Shown piece by piece: positions 22,369 through 29,874 of a stretch of DNA of 64,000 bases. Positions within the stretch are counted from its first letter, which is position 1, and each line of letters begins with the position of its first letter. The notes under the pieces are model-generated. The model had not been told where the DNA came from, made no database searches, and saw nothing but the letters and a program-made list of their open reading frames with translations. The stretch lies in assembly GCA_910574185.1 (NCBI GenBank), contig CAJSZQ010000023.1, positions 1 to 64,000 of the forward strand. The letters run 5' to 3'. This stretch comes from Lachnospiraceae bacterium (GTDB lineage: Bacteria; Bacillota; Clostridia; Lachnospirales; Lachnospiraceae). The translations under genes were made by a program, and so were the position numbers.

Positions 22369-22697
22369 TCCAAATCGCTCCAATCAATAGCTTGTCCACA
22401 TTCTGGACAATATTTGTAATTATCATAATCAATCTCATAACTTTTACCACAGTTAGGACAATCGTACATATCGTAAATCATATTTCCATCATCGTCATAC
22501 CCATCTCCCCAAGCATTTGGTTTCTTCCCCCTCTGCCTTTCCCTTGCCTCCCGGCATTCCTCGACTGTGCCGATTGCCCGGTACTGCTGGATTTCTTTAA
22601 GAGCTAATTCTGCAGTATTGACCGCTCTAACTATTCTTTCAGATGGACTTACTCCAATAAGTCTTTTTATAACTTTAATTGCTTCATTCTCCGTCAT
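22365..22697 (-). CDS. Phage zinc-ribbon protein
   Basis: A 110-residue early protein. The N-terminal helix part (ELALKEIQQYRAIGTVEECREARE) is widespread in Firmicutes phages, and the C-terminus has a zinc ribbon CPNCGKSYEI...YKYCPECGQAI. It overlaps both neighbours in ATGA style, as part of one operon. Role unknown. Confidence 0.65.
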   Translation of the reverse strand: MTENEAIKVIKRLIGVSPSERIVRAVNTAELALKEIQQYRAIGTVEECREARERQRGKKPNAWGDGYDDDGNMIYDMYDCPNCGKSYEIDYDNYKYCPECGQAIDWSDLE

Positions 22698-22783
22698 TTC
22701 GCTACCTTCTTATAAGGAACGTGATATTTTGGCTTGTTTACCGCCTTGTCGTTTGTGTAAACATCGTCACATACCGTTCCCAT
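22694..22783 (-). CDS. Very small ORF between two phage genes
   Basis: A 29-residue frame (MGTVCDDVYTNDKAVNKPKY..) that overlaps the stop of the gene before and the start of the gene after. GGAG directly touches the ATG, so the ribosome site is poor. The tight fit in the operon is the only support. Confidence 0.4.
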   Translation of the reverse strand: MGTVCDDVYTNDKAVNKPKYHVPYKKVAK

Positions 22784-23057
22784 CTCCTTTCCCCTCTGGC
22801 TTTCTGCCGGAGGAATATATATTAACTGGTAACTGTGATATATTACCAACTGGTGCTATTTTTTTCACAAATTCGTAGGCTATCGCTTCTTTTTCACCGT
22901 TATCCAGATCAATCCAGATAACAGGCGTTGAGCCAAATCGCCCGAATCCGCTTACCGTTCCTTTCCCGGATATATATAAACCAGCATGTACATATACATT
23001 CTCAAATTCTACCTGGTCGCCTGTTTTCAAATCTTTATATTCATCCCAAAACTGCAC
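22767..23057 (-). CDS. Small beta-rich phage protein, unknown
   Basis: A 96-residue protein of strands and turns (LKTGDQVEFENVYVHAGLYI ... TPVIWIDLDNGEKEAIAYEF) that may form an SH3-like barrel. The end (SSGRKPEGKGDGNGM) is disordered. GAAGAAAGGTG precedes the start. No domain is recognised. Confidence 0.55.
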   Translation of the reverse strand: MQFWDEYKDLKTGDQVEFENVYVHAGLYISGKGTVSGFGRFGSTPVIWIDLDNGEKEAIAYEFVKKIAPVGNISQLPVNIYSSGRKPEGKGDGNGM

Positions 23058-23097
23058 CTTTCTTCACTCCATAACCTTTTTAAAACAGTCTTTCCGG

Positions 23098-24354
23098 TTA
23101 CTCTCCCGGTGTCCGATTCGGACACCTCCCCTCCCCACAATCCGTTACCTCAAATCCCAGAATGCAAAAACCTTCTTCCAATCCTGTATAATCCTCCATC
23201 ATATAAATAATATCTGCCTCTATCACCCGGCCAGTAAAGCTTCCTTTCACATATTCCAGCATCTTAAGGCCGTCACCCACCCGATATCCTCTGTCATTCT
23301 TTCGCAATGTAAAACACTTTCTCCGGTTTATAACATCCTCGTAATGCATCGCCGCCATTTTTATCTCATGGATTTTCGTACTTTTCGCTTCATCGCCCGG
23401 CAGTTTATCCATCCTCTTCTGGTCTTCCTGCTCCTGCAATCTGCGTTTTGTCTCTCTGTCTATTCTGTCCTGTTCTTCGTTATAACGCTGTTCTTCTGTT
23501 TTCTCTGCCTCCGCCTTATTAATATACTGGTCGCACTTTTTACAAGTACCCGTTTTGACATTACATTCCTTATATCGCTGACAGGAATAGCACAGAGACG
23601 TGATGCTCTCCGGGTGCGGTGTCTCATAATCATCTCCGGCCCTCTTCTCCGCTACCATTTCCGCAATCTCTTTCGCCCTTACATTACTGCCTGCTGCCAC
23701 TTCCTCTGCAATCGCCTTCTGGTCTTCCGCCGGAAGTTTCGCCGCCTCATAAGCTGCGGATATACCCATATTCCCTTTTGCAAATTCTCCTTTAATCTCC
23801 GATGTGGCATGATTATTTATATTCTCCATTCTGGCTATATTTGTGCTGCTCTCATTTAGCAACTCCGCTATCACATCTCGCAGTTTACCCGGAATTTGCA
23901 GCCCGTCCTCTTCCTTAGCCCGTATCAGAGCCTTTTTCAGCCTTCCTACCTGCTCCGTCTTCTCCCATGAGGTAAGTTCCCTGTTATAAGCATTGCCAAT
24001 CAGTAATGACAATTCAAACATCGCTTCTGTCATGTCCCTGTAGAGAAAACGCACACGCTTATATTCCTCATATCCCCGCTCTATATTTAAAATATTGGCA
24101 AGATTGCGTCTGTGGCCGCTGACAATCCGAAATTCCCCGTTTACCCTGCCTAACACTGCCGGCTGCTGCTGGCCAACCGCTAAAAAGCTGTCAGCCAGCT
24201 CTTCTATATTTTCCTGCGAATAAAAATTATTTTCAGAAGGCTTCACATCCCTTGGGTCCAGATAGATTTCCGTATACTCCTTTATCCTGACTGCCGCCTC
24301 AGCCCTGCTTTTTATATTCATGATATCCCCGATACCAAATCTTGCTTTTGCCAT
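23098..24354 (-). CDS. ParB-like protein fused to a DUF3850 (PUA/ASCH-like) domain
   Basis: A 418-residue protein. Residues ~28-110 are a ParB/Spo0J CTPase-type N-domain (VKPSENNFY...GEFRIVSGHRR, GHRR at 80-83); ~110-220 are the HTH DNA-binding helices. A four-Cys cluster (CYSCQRYKECN...CKKCDQYI) follows near 265-285. The C-terminal ~70 residues (FTLRKNDRGYRVGDGLKMLEY...GFCILGFEV) match DUF3850, a PUA-like RNA or modified-base binding fold. It lies 6 bp after parA. It could act in partition, replication or transcription control. Confidence 0.8.
   Translation of the reverse strand: MAKARFGIGDIMNIKSRAEAAVRIKEYTEIYLDPRDVKPSENNFYSQENIEELADSFLAVGQQQPAVLGRVNGEFRIVSGHRRNLANILNIERGYEEYKRVRFLYRDMTEAMFELSLLIGNAYNRELTSWEKTEQVGRLKKALIRAKEEDGLQIPGKLRDVIAELLNESSTNIARMENINNHATSEIKGEFAKGNMGISAAYEAAKLPAEDQKAIAEEVAAGSNVRAKEIAEMVAEKRAGDDYETPHPESITSLCYSCQRYKECNVKTGTCKKCDQYINKAEAEKTEEQRYNEEQDRIDRETKRRLQEQEDQKRMDKLPGDEAKSTKIHEIKMAAMHYEDVINRRKCFTLRKNDRGYRVGDGLKMLEYVKGSFTGRVIEADIIYMMEDYTGLEEGFCILGFEVTDCGEGRCPNRTPGE
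23108..23126. repeat. Perfect palindrome in the end of parB, candidate parS
   Basis: GGTGTCCGATTCGGACACC has 9-bp perfect arms around one base and lies in the last codons of the ParB gene. No T-run follows, so a terminator is unlikely. A related palindrome with TGTCCGA arms is at 36307-36324. ParB centromeres are palindromes of this size, often next to parB. Confidence 0.4.
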
Positions 24355-24360
24355 CCTGTG

Positions 24361-25128
24361 TTACCTCTCTTTCCCCGTATAACTGCTTACAAATCTCTTA
24401 TAATCCTGTGCGGCTCCACAACATGGACTGTATTCATAGATTGGCCTGCGCATGAAAGAATTTTCCGCTACTTTCTTCGAGTAACGGATAGTTCCCAGTA
24501 TGTCATATTTTCCCTGCTGCCTCAGCCACTCCAATCCCGCCGACTCTCCATCCGTATTCTGAAATACGGTTACCAGAACGCCCAGAAGACGTAATTGGGG
24601 ATTGAATACTTTCGCCTCTTCTATCTGGCCTTCCACAATATCCAGCCCCTCTAAAGCATCCTCATCAATCTTTACCGGTACAATCACCTCGTCCGTAACT
24701 GCCAGCGCATTTATTACATTAAGCCCTATGTCTGGCGGGTTATCTATAATGCAGTAATCATAATAATCGCCTGCTGCCGTCTGCTCCATAAAATCTTTAT
24801 ACCGCTCTATCTGATTTTCATTCTCTGCTTTTGTTAAATTCCATGTAGCCCCAAACAATGACATATTCGACGTTATAATATCTATCCCCTCATACTCCGT
24901 CTGCTGTATAACCTCGTCTGCATGATTCCATTGCAAACTAAGCAGCTTTGTAATCGGCGCTATGCTCTCTGCGTCGTATCTGCCGTATGCCTTGCTCAAA
25001 TTACCCTGCTTGTCATTATCTAACAGCAGCACTTTGTAACCCCTGCGGTAAAGCTCATAAGTCATATTCGCCGCTGTAAAGGTCTTGGCTACTCCTCCCT
25101 TTAAATTCAGAATGCTTATCGTTTTCAC
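24361..25128 (-). CDS. ParA family ATPase
   Basis: A 255-residue Walker-type ATPase: deviant P-loop KGGVAKT (10-16), Walker A' DNDKQGNLSKA, and CIIDNPPDIGLNVINAL. It would drive segregation or positioning with ParB. Its GTG start overlaps the previous stop (GTGA). A par system in an integrated-type phage suggests a plasmid-like stage, or use for replication focus positioning. Confidence 0.85.
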   Translation of the reverse strand: MKTISILNLKGGVAKTFTAANMTYELYRRGYKVLLLDNDKQGNLSKAYGRYDAESIAPITKLLSLQWNHADEVIQQTEYEGIDIITSNMSLFGATWNLTKAENENQIERYKDFMEQTAAGDYYDYCIIDNPPDIGLNVINALAVTDEVIVPVKIDEDALEGLDIVEGQIEEAKVFNPQLRLLGVLVTVFQNTDGESAGLEWLRQQGKYDILGTIRYSKKVAENSFMRRPIYEYSPCCGAAQDYKRFVSSYTGKER

Positions 25129-25433
25129 TCTCTGCCTCTCTCCAGTTCTTTCGCAACTTCTGTCTCTAACGCCTGCCCGCAGTTCTTACAAAAATTAAAT
25201 ATTCTGATACCTAAAACACTTCTGTCTACCACAAACCCATTACAGACAGGACACTTATATGTTTCATAGTTTGGAAGATTATTAGCCGCCAGCTTTTCCG
25301 CCTGCTCTCCTTCAAAAATGGTTGTTTTTCTTGGCTTCATCTTTTTCGCTTTTTTCTTGGCTTCTTCTGCTCCGCAGTGTGTGCAGTCTCTGCCGCAGCT
25401 CTCATAAATTTTACATCCTATTCCTTTCCCCAT
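25125..25433 (-). CDS. Zinc-ribbon protein of unknown function
   Basis: I start at 25433 (MGKGIGCKIYESCGRDCTHC) because the longer frame merely runs antisense to the VRR-NUC gene end. The 102-residue product has a C-rich N-end, a basic linker (KKKAKKMKPRKTT) and a zinc ribbon CPVCNGFVVD...FNFCKNCGQAL. It overlaps VRR-NUC by 16 bp and parA by 4 bp, so it belongs to that operon. Confidence 0.65.
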   Translation of the reverse strand: MGKGIGCKIYESCGRDCTHCGAEEAKKKAKKMKPRKTTIFEGEQAEKLAANNLPNYETYKCPVCNGFVVDRSVLGIRIFNFCKNCGQALETEVAKELERGRE

Positions 25434-25828
25434 ATCTGTCCCGCCTTTCCAAGCTCTTCTGTGTTTAATAAATACGTTTCTATCAATTCTGCCGCAGCCT
25501 CCCATCCATAGCATACCGCTGTAAAATATCCCTGCTTCCGCAGATACGCTAACCATCGTTTCTGATTTTCTGTCGTAGTGTTCCGGCCAGCCTTGAGCTC
25601 TATGTACATCCCATGATATCCTCCCCGTACTGCTGGCAGCACAATATCCGGCACTCCTGCTTTCACGCCCTGTCTCTTAAGCGCCGTTGCTGTGGCCTTG
25701 TCCCTTTTTCCGCCGTTTGGTACATGATGCAGATAGGCCAACTCCGGCATTCTTCCCTGCTGATAAGCCGCCCAGATAAATAACGCCTCCTGATGCCCGC
25801 TCTCATCGTCCAGTCTAAAATTTCTCAT
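25418..25828 (-). CDS. VRR-NUC domain nuclease
   Basis: A 136-residue PD-(D/E)XK nuclease of the virus replication-repair type: HHVPNGGKRD, GVKAGVPDIVLPAVRGGYHGMYIELKAGRN (catalytic PD...ExK), then QKRWLAYLRKQGYFTAVCYGW. It probably trims or resolves DNA intermediates in phage replication. AAAAGGAGAAAGC precedes the ATG. Confidence 0.85.
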   Translation of the reverse strand: MRNFRLDDESGHQEALFIWAAYQQGRMPELAYLHHVPNGGKRDKATATALKRQGVKAGVPDIVLPAVRGGYHGMYIELKAGRNTTTENQKRWLAYLRKQGYFTAVCYGWEAAAELIETYLLNTEELGKAGQIWGKE

Positions 25829-26021
25829 GTTTCCGCTTTCTCCTTTTCATAATTGGGAAATGTTCCGAATCCTCTTTATCCTTTCCTCTCTTGCTGCGCA
25901 CGTCCCACTGACAAATGTCGTAATATTCACACCGCAGACAGCACCGTCTGCACCCCTTTCCAGTCTGGAATATCCAATAACCAAACCTTTCCACGTTTTC
26001 CCTAACCTTCATCCTCTTCAC
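25815..26021 (-). CDS. Small Cys-cluster phage protein
   Basis: Start GTG 26021, with AGAAGG 8 nt upstream, next to the Rep stop; an ATG at 26012 is the alternative. The basic product has CRRCCLRCEYYDICQW, a compact metal site, and a poly-basic end (KRRKRKHEKF). Function unknown; it may bind nucleic acid. Confidence 0.55.
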   Translation of the reverse strand: MKRMKVRENVERFGYWIFQTGKGCRRCCLRCEYYDICQWDVRSKRGKDKEDSEHFPIMKRRKRKHEKF

Positions 26022-26022
26022 T

Positions 26023-26790
26023 TCATCCACCTTCTTCCTGTATCTGTACCAGTATATATCTGAAATAACCATATCCATGATATTCCGGGCTGTGCACTCC
26101 CTTGCTTACGCTGTCTTTATCCACGTAGTATCCTTTTATCTCCTTCGCTTCAGACCGGAACCATTCCCTGTCTGTAATGATTCGGATTTCCGGTTCCGGC
26201 CTTACAAGATTCCTGCTGCAGTTCCAGCGTTTTCCCATTAACGCGCCGTCTGCTTCTGTCTTGTGCTTATCCGTATACTTGATGAAATATTCTGCCAGCT
26301 TCGCATAGTTCCCCGTATCATCCAAAGGATATACCTTCACCCGGTTATGCCCTTCATATGCCTTATACCAACATTTCTGCAAAACTTTTGTATCTATGCG
26401 ATTCATTACCAGATGATGATGTCTCGCTCCACGATTTCCAATCTCCATTACATGTATGTATTTCAATACCAGTCCGGCTTTCTTATATTCTTTCCTGCAC
26501 TCTCTTAAGAAAACATCGAGATCTCTTCTCATCTGCTCCTTTGTTCTGGGGGATTCCCCTTCCTTACGGATGTAATCCAGTACCAGATGATAGTCTCCGA
26601 ATCCAAAATTTGCATTCATCAGAATACGCAGCTTCCTGACAGCCTGTCTGGTATTTACCTTTTTCTGCTGTTCTGTGGTAGGCCTTACCTTATCCCCTCT
26701 TTTTATCCCTTTCATCTTGTATCTGCTGGTATAATATTTTTCTATTTCTATTGTTTTCCCTGCCCTTGTTATCCTCAAAATGTACGGCAT
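26023..26790 (-). CDS. HUH-type replication initiator (rolling-circle Rep-like)
   Basis: Start at 26790 (MPYILRITRAGKTIEIEKYY), since AAAGGAG lies upstream. The 255-residue protein has a probable HUH motif in EIGNRGARHHHLVMN and a helix with conserved Tyr in YAKLAEYFIKYTDKH, as in the G2P/ORF2-type Rep proteins of phages and plasmids. It would nick an origin and start replication. A plus-strand RNA is predicted opposite its leader. Confidence 0.75.
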   Translation of the reverse strand: MPYILRITRAGKTIEIEKYYTSRYKMKGIKRGDKVRPTTEQQKKVNTRQAVRKLRILMNANFGFGDYHLVLDYIRKEGESPRTKEQMRRDLDVFLRECRKEYKKAGLVLKYIHVMEIGNRGARHHHLVMNRIDTKVLQKCWYKAYEGHNRVKVYPLDDTGNYAKLAEYFIKYTDKHKTEADGALMGKRWNCSRNLVRPEPEIRIITDREWFRSEAKEIKGYYVDKDSVSKGVHSPEYHGYGYFRYILVQIQEEGG

Positions 26791-26838
26791 ATCATGTACT
26801 CCTTTCCGGTTCATCCTGTCGGTAAGTTAATAGTTTTA

Positions 26839-27054
26839 TCAAGTGTAAAGTGGGGCTTGCACGCCCCTTTTTCCTTGACTTCCTGCCATACATCGCTTAT
26901 ACTGATTACAGGTTCTTGGAAGCTGTATAGCTTCGCCCCTGTGGTATTCCCGTACCGCAGGGGCTTTTTTCCTTCTTTCCGAAATCCATTCCTCTATTGA
27001 TTTGTCATCATCCGGCCCTTTTCTCCTGCTCTCTGCCGTTCTCCTTCCAGCCAT
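26839..27054 (-). CDS. Possible small basic protein in the rep leader
   Basis: A 71-residue frame (MAGRRTAESRRKGPDDDKSI ... REYHRGEAIQL...) runs from inside the previous gene to 50 bp before the Rep start. It covers the predicted antisense RNA and its terminator hairpin, which shape many of its codons. It may be real, a leader ORF for translational coupling, or spurious. Confidence 0.4.
   Translation of the reverse strand: MAGRRTAESRRKGPDDDKSIEEWISERRKKAPAVREYHRGEAIQLPRTCNQYKRCMAGSQGKRGVQAPLYT
26852..26873 (+). terminator. Plus-strand hairpin with T-run just before a plus-strand promoter
   Basis: GGGGC TTGCAC GCCCC followed by TTTTT reads as a terminator on the plus strand. It would stop any transcript entering from the left and protect the promoter that begins two bases later. 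Confidence 0.55.
26875..26903 (+). promoter_or_regulatory. Consensus promoter for a small RNA opposite the rep leader
   Basis: TTGACT (26875-26880), 17-bp spacer, TATACT (26898-26903) on the plus strand, within a block where all genes run on the minus strand. Confidence 0.7.
26910..26970 (+). ncRNA. Predicted ~60-nt antisense RNA in the rep leader
   Basis: From the consensus promoter the RNA would hold a small hairpin (GAAGCT GTAT AGCTTC) and a strong terminator (GCCCCTGTGGTA / TACCGCAGGGGC then TTTTTT). It is antisense to the mRNA leader 120-180 nt upstream of the Rep start. This is the layout of countertranscript RNAs that limit Rep synthesis in plasmids. The prediction is from signals alone. 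Confidence 0.6.
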
Positions 27055-27277
27055 AAATTTCCAGCATGGAGGCCGCTTTCCGAAAACACGTTATGTTATC
27101 CTTGTCCGTCAAGTTGCATACACAGCGCGTTTCCCGGTTTCCTTCACATTCCCAGATCTCTATCTTTCCGCCGTCTTTTTCGCTCCACTGCATGTGCATA
27201 CGTAGGTTATACTTTTTCTGTAACGGCCGGTATTTCTGGAAGAACTCTCTTACAACGTTTCTATACTCTTCATCCAT
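27008..27277 (-). CDS. Early phage protein of unknown function
   Basis: Start at 27277 (MDEEYRNVVREFFQKYRPLQ), with AAGGG upstream; the longer frame to 27394 is not supported. The 89-residue product ends in a Lys/Arg-rich tail and has a middle beta hairpin (GKIEIWECEGNRETRCVCNL). It lies between the helicase-methyltransferase and rep. No family recognised. Confidence 0.55.
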   Translation of the reverse strand: MDEEYRNVVREFFQKYRPLQKKYNLRMHMQWSEKDGGKIEIWECEGNRETRCVCNLTDKDNITCFRKAASMLEIYGWKENGREQEKRAG

Positions 27278-27317
27278 ACAGCATCCCTTCCCAGCCTTTC
27301 TTCCTGCCTTCCTGCCT

Positions 27318-29837
27318 TTACGCTCCCTGAATCCCCATAAAATCAAATAATGTGGGTGTCTCCATCTCTTCTTCCGCCTGCTGCAGATATCCAACCCCGT
27401 CCCGGAAATATCCCTTGTTCAGCTCCATTCCATAGCCTTTTCTCTTCATCTTTACCGCCGTCACAGGCACCGTCATCAGACCTCCGAAGGGGTCAAATAC
27501 CAAATCCCCCTCATTGGAATACCGATATATAATCCGCTCCACAATATCTAACTGCAAGGGGCACACATGCATCTGCTGTCTTCTCCTGCTCTGACTGGTA
27601 TTCAGCGTCCGCATGCGGTTAATATCGTCCCAGACCTCCGCCTGATTCCAGCTTCCCGGCGCAACCACCATAAATGCAGCGGGCAGTTTACCGTTCTTGT
27701 CCAGCTCCTCCGCAAGTTTTACATGCTCGTTGTAGTCATATACCGCGCCCCGGCTGTATTCCCGGTAGACTGCCTGAAGATTCTTTACCGGAATGTCTTT
27801 CAGCTCCTCTTTCCGGATCAGATTGTTCCCCGAACTCCGCCAGTATCCATGCGCGTCAATCTGCCAGCGCGCCCTTGTATACTCGTCCTTCTCCTTCCTG
27901 ACAGGTACGTCGGCATACGCGTTGCTCCGGTCCGAGGGAAGCTTGCGGAACAAAAGAATATACTCCGGGCATCCCACCCCCATTTTGGAACCGTCCTTGC
28001 ATTGTTCTGTCCATCCAAGACGGTAGGTCTGGTTATTCTCCCGGACAACATCCGTAACAACGGTAATCATGCCAAAATACTGAAATCCATGTTTCATATA
28101 GTGGCTGATGCACAGCGCATGAAACGGCTCCACCGTTGGCATACCCGTACCCGTCGCATTGCCGAATAATACCCTGTCCTTTACATGAACCGCCGCCACC
28201 CTTCCCGGCTGTAATACCCGCAGCAGTTCCGGCGTCAGATAATCCATTTGACAGAAGAATCTCTCGGTGTCCTGATTATGTCCGAAATCATTGTAATTCT
28301 CCGAATACTCATAATGATTTCCGAATGGAATGGACGTATGAATCAGCCCCACTGTATTGCTCTCCATCTTCTTCGTCTCCTCCACACAGTCCCCGTAAAC
28401 CGCCGTATAACGCTTCCCTTCTATCTTCACCGCTTCTACCCCCATCTTTCTCCTTAATGCTTTTTCCTTCCCGGCAGATGAAAGTCCGTACTTCTTCACA
28501 ATCTCTATCATCTTACCGACCATATGATTATGATTCTCCCACTTCTTTACCAGCTCCTCCTTGATTCTCCGTTCGTTCTCCTTGTAAATAATGTCGATGA
28601 CAACTTCTTCTTTCTGCAGGAACCGGTAGCACCGGTGTATTGCCTGAATAAAATCATTGAACTCATAATCAATTCCCAGAAATATCTCCCGGTGGCAGTG
28701 CCGCTGGAAATTACAACCGGAACCGGACAGGGACTTCTTCGTGGCAAACAGCCGGATTCTTCCTTCTGAGAAATCAATGACTCTCTGTTCCCTTACTTCG
28801 TATTCCTGCGAGCCGTAAATCTCCACGACCTCCGGCAGCGCTTTCTTAATTGTGTGCCGCTCCGCTTCCAAATCATGCCAAATTACAAAATGGTCCTCCG
28901 GTGAAGCAGTTACAATCTCTTTCATCTTCGCTACCCGTTCCTCAATACTGTTTCTCTTAACCTCGGCCGCTTCCTTTAGCCCTGCCGCGGCATCCTTAAA
29001 TAATTCCATCTGCCCGGTCTTATCGTTTGTATTTCCATAATGCTCCGGTATCTCATGCCAGTTCACGATTAGCTTTGGAAGCACATAACCTTCATCGGAA
29101 TATTCCGGGTTTAAATCTGACGGCTTTGTAATAAACAGTGCCCAACTGCTTACCCACATCCAGAACTCATCTTCCATGTTCGGATAAAGCGTCAGATGAT
29201 TCGCTTTCTGACTGTCTCTCTGAAAAAATCTCGTAAGCGCCTGTCCGGTATCCATAATCTCCAGATACCCTGCATAATGTATCAGCTCTTTATATCTGTT
29301 CGGCGAAGGCGTCGCAGTTGCCACCAGTTTATAGGGCACGCCTTTGAACTTGTCCAGAAACGTCTGATAGGTCTTGCTTCCGAAGGAACGTAAGACGCTG
29401 GCTTCATCCAGAGACGCTGCACAAAAATAATCCGGCCGTATATCTCCATCCCTCACACGTTCATAATTGGTTATCACAATCTCGCTCCGGCAGGCCTTCA
29501 CTTCCTCCATCGTTCTGCAGTATTCCGGCTTCTGATACCCCAGAAGCTCTACCGCATCGCGGATAAATTCCTGCTTCACGCCAAGCGGAAGAACGATAAG
29601 CGCACGCCCCTTTTTATGTGCGGCCGCCTGATGACAGAACTCTAATTCCTGCACCGTCTTCCCCAATCCGAAGGACTCAAAGAGCGCTCTCTTTCCTCCC
29701 CGCAGGGCCCACAATACCGCGTCTCTCTGATGGGGTTTTAACGCCCGGTTAATCTCCGCCGCATCTAATTCAAAACCGCTGTCTGTTGCTACTTCAATCT
29801 TTGTTTTTAAAAAGTCTGTATAACTTAGATTCTTCAT
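27318..29837 (-). CDS. SNF2-type helicase fused to a DNA methyltransferase
   Basis: Start at 29837 (MKNLSYTDFLKTKIEVATDS), with GGGAAAG upstream. The 839-residue protein starts with a superfamily 2 helicase: ESFGLGKT (Walker A, ~54-61), SLDEAS as motif II, and QAIHRCYRFLQ as motif VI. From about residue 480 an N4/N6 methylase follows with LIHTSIPFGNHYEYSE at the catalytic position (variant of TSPPY) and FDPFGGLMTVPVTAVKMKRKGYGMELN as the SAM-binding motif. It may protect phage DNA or remodel DNA during replication. Similar fusions occur in clostridial phages. Confidence 0.85.
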   Translation of the reverse strand: MKNLSYTDFLKTKIEVATDSGFELDAAEINRALKPHQRDAVLWALRGGKRALFESFGLGKTVQELEFCHQAAAHKKGRALIVLPLGVKQEFIRDAVELLGYQKPEYCRTMEEVKACRSEIVITNYERVRDGDIRPDYFCAASLDEASVLRSFGSKTYQTFLDKFKGVPYKLVATATPSPNRYKELIHYAGYLEIMDTGQALTRFFQRDSQKANHLTLYPNMEDEFWMWVSSWALFITKPSDLNPEYSDEGYVLPKLIVNWHEIPEHYGNTNDKTGQMELFKDAAAGLKEAAEVKRNSIEERVAKMKEIVTASPEDHFVIWHDLEAERHTIKKALPEVVEIYGSQEYEVREQRVIDFSEGRIRLFATKKSLSGSGCNFQRHCHREIFLGIDYEFNDFIQAIHRCYRFLQKEEVVIDIIYKENERRIKEELVKKWENHNHMVGKMIEIVKKYGLSSAGKEKALRRKMGVEAVKIEGKRYTAVYGDCVEETKKMESNTVGLIHTSIPFGNHYEYSENYNDFGHNQDTERFFCQMDYLTPELLRVLQPGRVAAVHVKDRVLFGNATGTGMPTVEPFHALCISHYMKHGFQYFGMITVVTDVVRENNQTYRLGWTEQCKDGSKMGVGCPEYILLFRKLPSDRSNAYADVPVRKEKDEYTRARWQIDAHGYWRSSGNNLIRKEELKDIPVKNLQAVYREYSRGAVYDYNEHVKLAEELDKNGKLPAAFMVVAPGSWNQAEVWDDINRMRTLNTSQSRRRQQMHVCPLQLDIVERIIYRYSNEGDLVFDPFGGLMTVPVTAVKMKRKGYGMELNKGYFRDGVGYLQQAEEEMETPTLFDFMGIQGA

Positions 29838-29874
29838 ATTTCTTTCCCACCTTTTGCCGCCATTCCCTGCCTCT

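Noticed and set aside
27567-28169. 200-codon plus-strand frame inside the methyltransferase
   Set aside because: Shadow of a gene with strong domain motifs on the other strand; composition is typical of antisense frames and there is no ribosome site.
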